From NCBI RefSeq assembly GCF_037975245.1, contig NC_092562.1:26920054-26984053 (forward strand): a DNA stretch of 64,000 nt, in the 5' to 3' direction. The DNA is from Apostichopus japonicus. Lineage: Eukaryota; Echinodermata; Holothuroidea; Aspidochirotida; Stichopodidae. Below, in pieces: positions 44,301 through 57,254 of this stretch. The position numbers and the translations under genes are program-made. The notes below the pieces were generated by a model, which worked only from the letters and a program-made list of their open reading frames with translations, was not told where the DNA came from and did no database searches. Numbering within the stretch: position 1 is the stretch's first letter; the number at the start of each line of letters is the position of its first letter.

Positions 44301-47300
44301 AGTGAGGGCCAGTGGTACAAATGTACCGATAAAAAAACTGATGGGGACTTTAAAAGGCCGTCCCGGGAGCAGGCATGGAAGAGAATTCACACCCCTGCCT
44401 CTTCAAGTTTCCCTCTGAACAATTATCGAAATTAGTAGGCTTGAAGTAAGCCGGTGTTCATCCATGATCTATCACGGATAGGGTCTCAAATAAGCTTCTG
44501 TAAAGCTTCCAGATCCTTGTGTAACTAAAATAATAATTAGCCAGAGTGAATACTGTTATGCTCGGAAACTAAAAGGGTATGAAAGTGGTCACAATCCCCG
44601 CGCCTACCCACAACGCCCCTGGTAGCTTTCCTTTACCGATTTTCGTAAACGAGACGCTTGAACGTTTCTGAACAGATGGTTGGGCTACAGTTACCCATTA
44701 AAGAGGGAAAAGGGGAGGGAGGTGGGGTTAGTGCGATCGTGTTAGTAGTTCGAAGTTTTTACAGCCCTTTTCTTGCGCTTTTATATGGGCTCCTCACTGT
44801 CTGATGATAAAACAAATAATATTAAACTTATCATAAATTATAATATTGATTATTTTCATTTATCATCAAATTTTATTACATATCATATGTTTTGTCCCCG
44901 GAGAAATTACTCTACCACTCAATCCTCCCCACCGTTACCATAATTCTGTACTTCGCATACATGTTTGTATTTCTCCTTAAGGGAAAATTTGCTGATTTCA
45001 ACGTACAGGAGAAATACAAGAAACCTGTATCTTATTAGAAATGCAAATTTTGACTGTTACATTAACATATAGCTATTGTAGTAAATAGTCTATGTAGCCT
45101 TCAAGCAACTTGCTATACTCAGTTGCTTACTTGCTTAACCAGAGTGATTAATAAGATTGTGAAGTGAGGGCCAGTGGTACAAATGTATCGAGAAAAAAAG
45201 TTGATGGGGACTTTAAAAGGCGGTCCCGGGAGCAGGAATGGGAGAGAATTCACACCCCTGCCTCTTTACCCTCTGAACAATTATCGAAAACAGAAGGCTT
45301 GAAGTAAGCCGGTGTTCATCCATGATCTAGCACGGATAGGTTCTCAAATAAGCTACTGTAAAGCTTCCTGATCCTTGGGTAACTAAACTAAACTAAACTA
45401 ATAATTAGCCAGAGTGAATACTGTTATGCTCGAAAACTAATAGGGTATTAAAGTGGTCGCAACCCCCGCCCCTACCCACAACGCCCCTGGTAGCTTTCGT
45501 TTACCTAATTCCGTACACGAGACGCTTGAACGTTTCTGAACAGATGGTTGGGCTAGAGTTACCCACGAAAGAGGGAAAGGGGAGGGAGGTGGGGTTAATG
45601 CGACCGTGTGAGTAGTTCGAAGTTTTTCAGCCCTTTTTTGCGCTTTTATATGTGCCCCTCACAATCTGATGATATAATCAATAATATTAAACTTATCATA
45701 GATTATATTATTGATTATTTTCATTTATCATCAAAGTTTATTACATATCAAATGTTTTGTCCCGGGAGAAATTACTCTACCACTCAATCCTCCCCACCGT
45801 TAACATAATGCTGTACTACGAATACATGTTTGTATTTCTCCTTAAAGGAAAATTTGCTTATTTCAACGTTAAGGAGAAATACAAGAAACCTGTATATAAT
45901 TACAAATGCAAATTGTGACTGTTACATTAACATATAGCTTTTGTAGTAAATAGTCTATGTAGCCTTCAAGCAGATAGCTATACTCAGTTGCTTACTTGCT
46001 CAACCAGTGTGAATTTAAGATTGTGAAGTGAGGGCCAGTGGTACAAATGTATCGAAAAAAGTCGACGGGGACTTTAAAAGGCGGTCCCGGGAGCAGGAAT
46101 GGGAGAGATTTCACACCCCTGCCTCTTTACCCTCTGAACAATTATTGAAAATAGAAGGATTGAAGTAAGCCGGTGTTCATCCATGATTTAACACGGATAG
46201 GTTCTCAAATAAGCTACTGTAAAGCTTCCTGATCCTTGGGTAACTAAACTAAACTAATAATTAGCCAGAGTGAATACTGTTATGCTCGAAAACTAATAGG
46301 GTATTAAAGTGGTCGCAACCCCCGCCCCTACCCACAACGCCCCTGGTAGCTTTCGTTTACCTAATTCCGTACACGAGACGCTTGAACGTTTCTGAACAGA
46401 TGGTTGGGCTAGAGTTACCCACGAAAGAGGGAAAGGGGAGGGAGGTGGGGTTAATGCGACCGTGTGAGTAGTTCGAAGTTTTTCAGCCCTTTTTTGCGCT
46501 TTTATATGTGCCCCTCACAATCTGATGATATAATCAATAATATTAAACTTATCATAGATTATATTATTGATTATTTTCATTTATCATCAAAGTTTATTAC
46601 ATATCAAATGTTTTGTCCCGGGAGAAATTACTCTACCACTCAATCCTCCCCACCGTTAACATAATGCTGTACTACGAATACATGTTTGTATTTCTCCTTA
46701 AGGGAAAATTTGCTTATTTCAACGTTAAGGAGAAATACAAGAAACCTGTATATAATTACAAATGCAAATTGTGACTGTTACATTAACATATAGCTTTTGT
46801 AGTAAATAGTCTATGTAGCCTTCAAGCAGATAGCTATACTCAGTTGCTTACTTGCTCAACCAGTGTGAATTTAAGATTGTGAAGTGAGGGCCAGTGGTAC
46901 AAATGTATCGAAAAAAGTCGACGGGGACTTTAAAAGGCGGTCCCGGGAGCAGGAATGGGAGAGATTTCACACCCCTGCCTCTTTACCCTCTGAACAATTA
47001 TTGAAAATAGAAGGATTGAAGTAAGCCGGTGTTCATCCATGATTTAACACGGATAGGTTCTCAAATAAGCTACTGTAAAGCTTCCTGATCCTTGGGTAAC
47101 TAAACTAAACTAATAATTAGCCAGAGTGAATACTGTTATGCTCGAAAACTAATAGGGTATTAAAGTGGTCGCAACCCCGCCCCTACCCACAACGCCCCTG
47201 GTAGCTTTCGTTTACCTAATTCCGTAAACGAGACACTTGAACGTTTCTGAACAGATGGTTGGGCTAGAGTTACCCACGAAAGAGGGAAAGGGGAGGGAGG

Positions 47301-50300
47301 TGTGGTTAGTGCGACCGTGTGAGTAGTTCGAAGTTTTTCAGCCCTTTTTTGCGCTTTGATATGTGCCCCTCACAGTCTGATGATATAATAAATAATATTA
47401 AACTTATCATAGATTATATTATTGATTATTTTCATTTATCATCAAATTTTATTACACATCATATGTTTTGTCCCCGGAGAAATTACTCTACCACTCAATC
47501 CTCCCCACCGTTAACATAATGCTGTACTACGAATACATGTTTGTATTTCTCCTTAAGGGAAAATTTGCTTATTTCGACGTTAAGGAGAAATACAAGAAAC
47601 CTGTATCTAATTAGAAATGCAAATTCTGGCTGTTACATTAACATGGCTTTTGTAGTAAACAGTCTATGTAGCCTTCAAGCAGATAGCTATACTCAAATGC
47701 TTACTTGCTTAACCAGAGTGATTAATAAGTTTGTGAAGTGATGGCCAGCGGTACAAATGTATCGAAAAAAATAACTGATGGGGACTTTAAAAGGCGGTCC
47801 CGGGAGCAGGAATGGGAGAAAATTCACACCCTGCCTCTTTACCCTCTGAACAATTATCGAAAACAGAAGGCTCGAAGTAAGCCGGTGTTCATCCATGATC
47901 TAGCACGGATAGGTTCTCAAATAAGCTACTGTAAAGCTTCCTGATCCTTGGGTAACTAAATTAAACTAAACTAATAATTAGCCAGAGTGAATACTGTTAT
48001 GCTCGAAAACTAATAGGGTATTAAAGTGGTCGCAACCCCCGCCCCTACCCACAACGCCCCTGGTAGCTTTCGTTTACCTAATTTCGTATACGCGACGCTT
48101 GAACGTTTTAGAACAGATGGTTGGGCTAGAGTTACCCATGGAAGATGGTAAGGGGGAAGGGAGGTGGGGTAAGTGCGACCGTGTTAGTAGTTCGAAGTTT
48201 TTCAGCCCTTTTATTGCGCTTTTATATAGGCCCCCTCACAGTTTGATGATATAATAAATAATGTTAAACTTATCATAGTTTATATTATTGATTATTTTCA
48301 TTTATCATCAAATTTTATTACACATCATATGTTTTGTCTCCGGAGAAATTACTCTACCCCTCAATCCTCCCCACCGTACCCATAATTCTGTACTACGAAT
48401 ACATGTTTGTATTTCTCCTAAAGGGAAAATTTGCTTATTTCGACGTTAAGGAGAAATACAAGAAACCTGTATCTAATTAGAAATACAAATTTTGACTGTT
48501 ACATTAACATATAGCTTTTTTAGTAAATAGTCTATGTAGCTTTCAAGCAGATGACTATACTCAGATGCTTACTTGCTTAACCAGAATGATTAATAAGTTT
48601 GTGAAGTGATGGCCAGCGGTACAAATGTATCGAGAAAAAAAGTTGATGGGGACTTTAAAAGGCGGTCCCGGGAGCAGGAATGGGAGAGAATTCACACCCC
48701 TGCCTCTTTACCCTCTGAACAATTATCGAAAACAGAAGGCTTGAAGTAAGCCGGTGTTCATCCATGATCTAACACGGATAGGGTCTCAAATAAGCTGCTG
48801 TAAAGCTTCCTGATCCTTGGGTAACTAAACTAATAATTATCCAGAGAGGAGACTGTAATTCCCGAAAACTAATAGGGTATTAAAGTGGTCGCAATCCCCG
48901 CCCCTACCCACAACGCCTGTGGTAGCTTTCCTTTACCGATTTTCATATACGAGACGCTTGAACGTTTTAGAACAGATGGTTGGGCTAGAGTTACCCATGG
49001 AAGATGGTAAGGGGGAAGGGAGGTGGGGTAAGTGCGACGGTGTAAGTATAGTTTGAAGTTTATCAGCCTTTTTTTGCCCTTTTATATGAACCCCTCACAT
49101 TCCTGATGATATAATAAATAATATTAAACTGATCATAGTTTATATTATTGATTATTTTCATTTATCATCAAAGTTTATTACACATCATTTGTTTTGTCCC
49201 GGAGAAATTACTCTACCACTCAATCCTCCCCACCGTTAACATACTGCTGTACTACGAATACATGTTTGTATTTCTCCTTAAGGGAAAATTTGCTTATTTC
49301 GACGTTAAGGAGAAATACAAGAAACCTGTATCTAATTAGAAATGCAAATTCTGGCTGTTACATTAACATGGCTTTTGTAGTAAACAGTCTATGTAGCCTT
49401 CAAGCAGATGACTATACTCAGATGCTTACTTGCTAAACCAGAGTGATTAATAAGTTTGTGAAGTGATGGCCAGCGGTACAAATGTATGGAGAAAAAAGTT
49501 GATGGGGACTTTAAAAGGCGGTCCCGGGAGCAGGAATGGGAGAGAATTCACACCCCTGCCTCTTTACCCTCTGAACAATTATCGAAAAGAGAAGGCTTGA
49601 AGTAAGCCGGTGTTCATCCATGATCTAGCACGGATAGGTTCTCAAATAAGCTACTGTAAAGCTTCCTGATCCTTGGGTAACTAAACTAAACTAATAATTA
49701 GTCAGAGTGAATACTGTTTTGCTCGAAAACTAATAGGGCATTATTGTGGTCGCAATCCCCGCCCCTACCCACAACGCCCCTGGTAGCTTTCGTTTACCTT
49801 ATTTCGTATACGCGACGCTTGAACGTTTTAGAACAGATGGTTGGGCTAGAGTTACCCATGGAAGATGGAAAGGGGAAGGGAGGTGGGGTTTGTGCGACCA
49901 TGTTAGTAGTTCAAAGTTTTTCAGCCTTTTTTTTGCGCTTTTATATGTGCCCCTCACAGTCTGATGATATAATAAATAATATTTAACTTATCGTAGATTA
50001 TATTATTGATTATTTTCATTTATCATCAAAGTTTATTACATATCTTATGTTTTGTAGCCGGAGAAATTACTCTACCACTCAATCCTCCCCACCGTTACCA
50101 TAATTCTGTACTACGAATACATGTTTGTATTTCTCCTTAAGGGAAGTTTTCCTTATTCCAACGTTAAGGAGAAATACAAGAAACCTGTATCTAATTAGAA
50201 ATACAAATTTTGACTGTTACATTAACATATAGCTTTTTAGTAAATAGTCTATGTAGCTTTCAAGCAGATAGCTATACTCAGTTGCTTACTTGCTTAACCA

Positions 50301-51029
50301 GAGTGATTAATAAGATTGTGAAGTGAGGGCCAGTGGTAGAAATGTATCGAAAAAACTGATGAGGACTTTAAAAGGCGTTTCCGGGAGCAGGAATGGGAGA
50401 GAATTCACACCACTGCCTCTTCAAGTTACCCTCTGAACAATTATCGAAAACAGAAGGATTGAAGTAAGCCGGTGTTCATCCATGATTTAACACGGATAGG
50501 TTCTCAAATAAGCTACTGTAAAGCTTCCTGATCCTTGGGTAACTAAACTAAACTAAACTAATAATTAACCAGAGTGAATACTGTTATGCTCGAAAACTAA
50601 TAGGGTATTAAAGTGGTCGCAACCCCCGCCCCCACCCACAACGCCCCCGGTAGCTCTCCTTTACCTAATTCCGTAAACGAGATGCTTGAACGTTTCTGAA
50701 CAGATGGTTGGGCTAGAGTTACCCATGAAAGAGGGAAAGGGGAGGGGTTTGGCGTAAGTGCGACCGTGTAGGTAGTTCAAAGTTTTTCAGCCCTTTTATT
50801 GCGCTTTTATATGAACCCCTCACATTCCTGATGTTATAGTAAATAATATTAAACTAATCATAGTTTATATTATTGATTATTTTCATTTTATCATCAAAGT
50901 TTATTACATATCATATGTTTTGTCCCCGGAGAAATTACTCTACCACTCAATCCTCCCACCGTACCCATAATTCTGTACTACGAATACATGTTTGTATTTC
51001 TCCTTAAAGGAAAATTTGCTTATTTCAAC

Positions 51030-51110
51030 GTTAAGGAGAAATACAAATTTTGACTGTTAAGGAGAAATACAAAAAACTGTTAAGGAGAAATACAAACTTT
51101 TCCCCCTAAT
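51030..51110 (+). repeat. Triplicated hairpin arm at the right end of the satellite
   Basis: GTTAAGGAGAAATACAAA-type sequence occurs three times in about 65 bases where the array stops. Only the 3' arm of the unit hairpin is repeated. Confidence 0.75.
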
Positions 51111-51348
51111 CCTCATTAGTAGGAAAAATACGTTTGGGGGAAATTTTTTCAGGTCCAAAAAAGGTATATCCTAAGATCTTATTAATTTAATCTCAAAAAA
51201 CATGTAGCACATTAGAGCACATCATGACAAGTATTTCATGAATTTTTAGATATTAAAACATCATTTATTTCCATGTTATTCGTGTTTTCCCTCAATTTCC
51301 CCTTATGGTACACTTTTTTCCATTTCCCCCTATGGGTCAAACCAGTGG
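51111..51348. other. Link between satellite and TA tract
   Basis: It contains GGGGGAAATT- and TTTCCCCCTATGGG-type words echoed just inside the duplicated segment. There is no gene. Confidence 0.4.
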
Positions 51349-51706
<358 letters not shown>

Positions 51707-53569
51707 TAATTGCGGAATAAGGAGAAATATTTGGCAAAAAAATGTACGGTAGGGAGAAAGTGCCGTTAAGGGGAAAAAAACATTTCCCCCTAACGTTTTG
51801 AACGTCAGTTTTACCAATATAACGTGATCCGACACTCAAAAAAAGTATCAGGTTGTGAAGAGGAGTCGATGTACTGCATATTCATGAAATTTGAAAGATT
51901 TTCAAAGTCCCTAACAGGTACTTTTTTGCTTTGTTATAAAACAAGAAAAATATCAGCTATGAAAAAAAATGAACGGTAGGGGGAAACGTGGTTTTTTGGT
52001 GATATTTCTTGATTTTTATATAAATATTTTCATTATCTCTTGACATGCAGTACATAATAACATGCTAAACATCTCCAATAGTCGGATCGATTGATTTTAC
52101 CTGCCCTGAAACAGAAAACCCCCATATACCATTTTCGGCTGACCTATTTTCAACAGTCAAAACATGTATCTTTGTGCACATGCGCAGTATGCACTTAAAT
52201 CTTTGTGCACATGCGCAGTATGCACTTTTACTTTTCGTGTACAGGATTGGAGGAAAGGTACCGTACATCATACATTATTTATATCATACTGTATACAACA
52301 ACTCTGGTCTTAGTGTTGTACTTGTAGCGACGACGAAATGTTCGTTGTTGATGGATCGCTGGTAATTGAATTTGGCGATAGTGACAATGGGCCCGTAAGT
52401 TTAAATTTAAACGATTACTCGAAGATTATTTACTAAAACAAACTAAAAATCAAAACCACAGATGTTACGTTTGATTTCTTTAATCGCTCTGTGACACAAT
52501 CGCCGATGTTCTCAGTTCTTACTGGATATTGGTCAGACAAACCATGTGGACTTAATGTGACTTCTGTAATGCATTTGTCGATCGAATGATTTTCCCCTGA
52601 ACTCAGGACAAAGTTTTCATATGCCATCGGTCTTTGGAAATAAAAATGTCAGACATCAGTGTGACCGTGGGGTGAGCCATTTTAACAGGAATGAGTCAAT
52701 GTACGTGTGGGTCATGTTTATATTATGTTGCACGCGCAAAAAAATAATGACAAAAAGGATGTTGTATCATATTAGCAACAATAGTCTCTTGGTGCATATT
52801 TTTTTTCGCAGAACCAGCTGGGTCTAACGTTATCTAATAGGTATAGGCCCAGTGTGTTGTGATCGCCCGTTTCTTGAGCATAGGGTTAGGGATAGGATTA
52901 CGTTCGAAGGATATGGTTTCTCTTTTGATCTGTTTTGTGACAATGTAGCGTGCTGGTTCCGTGGGTCAATCACCTAATTAGAATCATTTTCAGTGAAAAG
53001 TGCGGGATAAATCAAGAAAGGTTGACCTTGCTGTGTATTCATCAAACTTTTGCAAATCCGAATTCTGCCAAAAAAGTGTGAAATAGGCCAGCATTAATGG
53101 AACTGTATTAGCATATGACAAACACATTGCAATGAACAGATGTGTTGATTCAATCACATACCTTTACTTGAATAGCATGGTACAGTGCAATAATTGCATA
53201 ATTGAAAGGATAATGTTTTCTTTGGTTGTCTTCATCAAATAACGAATTACTTCCATGTTTTGATGCATCTTTACATTTCTTGAGGGATGCAAAATTAGAT
53301 ATATGAAGGGATTTTGAAAAGATATATATATTTGTCTACGTTCGAACCATTTGTCTCCTATGTGCTCTACTATCATTTTGTACGCTCTAATTTACTCAAG
53401 GTACTGATGAACTCAAATTTTCCCATACTATGCCAAGAATCCTGTATTGATTTAGTCACTATGTAAGGCTTATTTTAGGTAGTTCGGGAACGGAAAGCCG
53501 GGCCTTAGCTTACACTGATAACATCTAATTTAATCAAAGTACTGATCAACTCAAAATGTACAGAACATA

Positions 53570-53720
53570 CACTTCTAATAGCGCGTGATTTTAATCCCGC
53601 CTCACCACAGCGCAATCCAACAATGCGCGAGCCATGGGTGACATCATAATAACAATAACAAACTAGAATATGCTTCACAACTATATAAGCAGAACAAACA
53701 ATTAATTACAGACGGGTGTA
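53570..53720 (+). promoter_or_regulatory. Possible TATA-type promoter, copy B
   Basis: The TATATAAG and TGACATCA words of copy A are kept, but the CCAAT word reads CTAAT. No downstream protein is identified. Confidence 0.15.
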
Positions 53721-54656
53721 CGTTTCATTTGCCTGTAGGCCCAAGCTATGCACCTATCAATGGAATGATTGTACCCTAAACATGGAGAGTTAAATGTGGA
53801 TCATTTGAATCCCATATGCCTCACTTTACCCATGGAGCTTTATAGCTCCATGCTTTACCTAAGATGTCAGTTATCAGCGTGACTGTGTTGTGAATCCCTG
53901 GATCAGGGGTGAGTCGAAGTGGGTCATGATTATATCAGTGTTGCATTTATAAGCAAGACTGATGGCAGTAGGAAGTGTAGTGTATTTGTGTTGAACTTTA
54001 GACCCCCATACATGTTCAAATTAGAACTGATGTCACATCAAGCTTCCACTTTCAATTGTTGTCATCTAACTGACATGCACCCAGTAGCATATATGCTTGC
54101 TGGAGGCAGCTCAGTTCCACTACTTCAAGCAGCAGGAACAGCCGTTTAATATCTAACCATCCTGGACTTTGCCGTGCATCAAGTTATTTGTTAATTCCTG
54201 TGTAACTTTACCTGGTGTAGTTTGAAGATATGGTACAGCATCCAACACAAATACCACCAAATTACCAGCAGTTTTAAAACATTGCCATAATCGCCGAATG
54301 CAGTTACTCCGACATCCCGCAATAGGGGTTGTTGTCATACCGTAGAACCTGTGTACACAGTCTCATAGGCAATGGCTACACTTGTGTCAATAACAACGTT
54401 CGCCACAGCCATAAAGCAGGAGGTATATTGCTTATGCTGCAGTACGTACAGGGCTTAGCCATCGTTTAATTGAGGGTAGTGCAAGGCCCGATGAGGAGTA
54501 CAGTCGAGGAATGAAGAATTATGAAAGGTGAGTTTGTATCAATTCAATACCCCTTCATATAAATGGCAAATTTATGTGTGATTTGGAAAATAACTAATGG
54601 GAATGGGTTCACGAGACATTAAAGATGCCAAAACAGCATGAATTGAAAAATTGATT

Positions 54657-54832
54657 TCGTTTTGGGCCACATTTTCCATAGTTATGTAACAATCAGCCAT
54701 GTTTATTGGTAGTGAGTAGTCTGTATTTTAAGCAAATTGTTAAAAGGATAGATTAAAGTAGCCCTGGGATAATCTGCAGTTAGTAAATTTATGTTTGATG
54801 TGTGTGTACATGTGTAGTGCAGTGCAGGGATT
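54657..54832. other. 176-base segment present only in copy B
   Basis: It is flanked by GATT (54653-54656 and 54829-54832); copy A has a single GATT (13801-13804). There are no inverted ends or coding content. This fits either an insertion with a 4-base duplication or a deletion in copy A through 4-base microhomology. Confidence 0.85.
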
Positions 54833-55604
54833 ATTCTTGTTGTTTTCAGTTAATTGGGAGACTGAATCGTGTTGCACAGGTATTACATGTGAGACTATGA
54901 GTACATTGTAGTTTGTTCACAATTAATGTTAGTTTAATTTGGAAGTTTAGTCATATTACTTGTATTATTTAATAGTTGTAACTAAATTTTTTTGAAGTTA
55001 GTTTTCAAAGATATATCATGTTTGATGGTCTCTATTATTTTACATCAAGGTCAAAGTTAAATTGGGTCAACTTAGGTCAAAGTCTGTAAACATGACATTC
55101 CATGAGTGAAAAGTTTTGAGCTTCAAACTTTTTGGTAGCAATTAGTAAGAAGATAATCGCAGTCGTGTTTAATGCAAGTCATGATGTCAGTTTAGGTCAA
55201 CAGATCATGGTTGGAAAACCTCTATAGTACAATATCTGAAGGTATGAATGTAACTTAGGGGAACCTATAGTATGCTGAATAGATGATCCCATTGTTTTCC
55301 ATAGAGTCAAGGGTCACTTGAAGTCAATTAGAGGTTAGTTATAGGTGAGAACCTTTATAATAAAGTCTCACTCTCATCACTGAAGAAGTGGGAATTTGTT
55401 TGAACTCCAGCTTTCTTTGTATTTGCATGTACATCAATCATTGCTGCAAGCCCATTATACTAAATTACACATTCTGATCAGCAATACTAAATGTAGATGA
55501 ATATAGTATCCACAGTTGCTTATCATATTGGCAAGAAATCACTAAATCAATTGACTTTCTGGCTTTGCAAATCTTTTTTTAATAGCATGGATGCAACTGA
55601 ATAG

Positions 55605-55808
55605 TCAAGTGGTGGGCCATCTTTGGAACTGTTGGTGAACCATGGAAGTGGAAAATGCCAAAATTGTCAAAAGACCAAGATGAAAGTTATCATAGCAAAG
55701 GAGAAGCAAAGCTATGTAGACCTGTTTGCATTGATAATCAATTGGAAGAAAGGAGGAGCCCTGTATGACTATGGGATCAAGCAATTACAATGGACACTAC
55801 CAAACCAA
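55605..55808 (+). CDS. Possible small exon of unknown gene, copy B
   Basis: Copy-B counterpart of 14577-14780, with the same 68-codon frame and GTAAGT donor. The same doubts apply. Confidence 0.2.
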
Positions 55809-56544
55809 GTAAGTACTGTAAAAAGCCCATCCCATCCACTAATCTATCAGATTTTATTAAAATATTAGAAACTAGGTCAAAGTCATCCAAGGTCATCAGA
55901 GCCGCGATGAAGGTATGTTTCCTGGAAGTGTTGAAACCTGGAGTTCTAGCTGTAAAAGTTGAGTGCAAGCTTAGTATCCCAAGAGAGGATGAGATAAATC
56001 CATATGGTCCAGAATGAGAGAAATGTAATAACCAGCGAATATGGGCAATTTTAGCTGGCAATTACACTAAAGGGTGGTAAGATTAGGAGAAGATAAAGCA
56101 TAAGTACTAAAAATCAAACAATAGAATATGTTTGATCTCAAAAGTAAACCAGCAAAAGAAGTTGACCTATAGCAGATTACAAATGAACAAGAGAACCAAT
56201 ACTCCTGAATGTAACTGAGCTATTAAAATGTGTGTGTGAAAAAAGGTACGTTGTATGAAGTTTTAATTGCATACTTCCACTATTGCAATAACTTGCTCAG
56301 AGAGATGACTGTGTACAAGGGGTGATCTTCATTTAAGCCAATGAAGTTTGAGTTAGAGACACAGTATTAAACACTTAGTAAAATTCAGCCTGAACAGCTG
56401 GTGAATCCTTATCACAATTTATACACCTTTTTAAACATTTCAAGAAGTATATTCGCACAGCTGCCACCCTAACACACAACACAGTAAGTCAAAATACTAA
56501 TAACTTGAAAAAGTAGTGGGTAGAGAGTACATTTCTCAGGACTT

Positions 56545-56748
56545 CATTTTTCTAAACTAGGTCAAATCTCCTTCAATCGTCCTGATTTTCATATCATCTG
56601 TACTTTAACTTGTAAGTACTCATAAACATCCTAACTTACAAAATCGAAAATGATAGCTGGAAATTAGCCAAAAACAACAAGTTCGGTGGCTCATTTTAGG
56701 CACTTTTTTGGCGGATGTACATTACCTAATTGTAGTATGCTACCTTAA
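56545..56748 (+). repeat. Dispersed repeat, member 1, copy B
   Basis: Counterpart of 15514-15715. Its diverged partner lies at about 58691-58870. Confidence 0.55.
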
Positions 56749-57238
56749 GCCTCGTGAAATTTTTCTTCTTCTCCTGAGGTAAACTGAACTACAAAGCATT
56801 AAAGTCTCTGTAATTATTTTTCTGTTTGATCCCCAATATTAACTTTTTATGAGCTCAGTTGGGTCAAATTTGAGCTTGAAATGGATTTCTGCTCTAGCCG
56901 CGTTGCTGTGCTTTCAATCCATTTGTTTCTTACATTCTCTGGAAAAATTCCTTCTGTTGATTATTTGTACTTCAAAAGTCCTTTATTATGCACAAACCTG
57001 TCTCCAGGTTCTGCGAGTCCTTTCTAAGGAGATGATAATCGGGCTGGGAGAGGGGGGTCCCAGACCTGGCATAGAGCAAAAGAAACACTAAATATAAATT
57101 TGATCTTATTTGGGATTTAAAGAGTATAAATTCTTCAAGGAGATAACTGAACTGCAGGATAAAAGTTTACAACTGGCAGAAAGCAATTGAGATTGTAAAG
57201 TAGGTGTTTTTAGGTGTTTATTTATTGAGATTTCATGA

Positions 57239-57254
57239 TAGAGGGCGCCCTCTA
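57239..57254. promoter_or_regulatory. 16-base perfect palindrome, copy B
   Basis: Identical to 16211-16226 despite a substitution three bases upstream. Confidence 0.3.

Larger units (their letters stand above)
40650..51075 (+). repeat. 855-base satellite array, about 12 units
   Basis: The marker AGGGTATTAA recurs at 40881, 41733, 42588, 43462, 44574, 45442, 46298, 47154, 48014, 48874, 49735 and 50602. Spacing is 852-874 except one step of 1112 with an internal partial duplication at about 43740-44000. Each unit has GGTCCCGGGAGCAGGAATGG, a purine G-rich tract, and a hairpin. Units starting at 45442 and 46298 are virtually identical, which indicates recent homogenisation. Open frames of 60-85 codons are not conserved between units. 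Confidence 0.95.

Noticed and set aside
45608-47519. 66-codon frame repeated three times in the 855-base satellite
   Set aside because: It appears in three neighbouring, recently homogenised units and is broken in the others.
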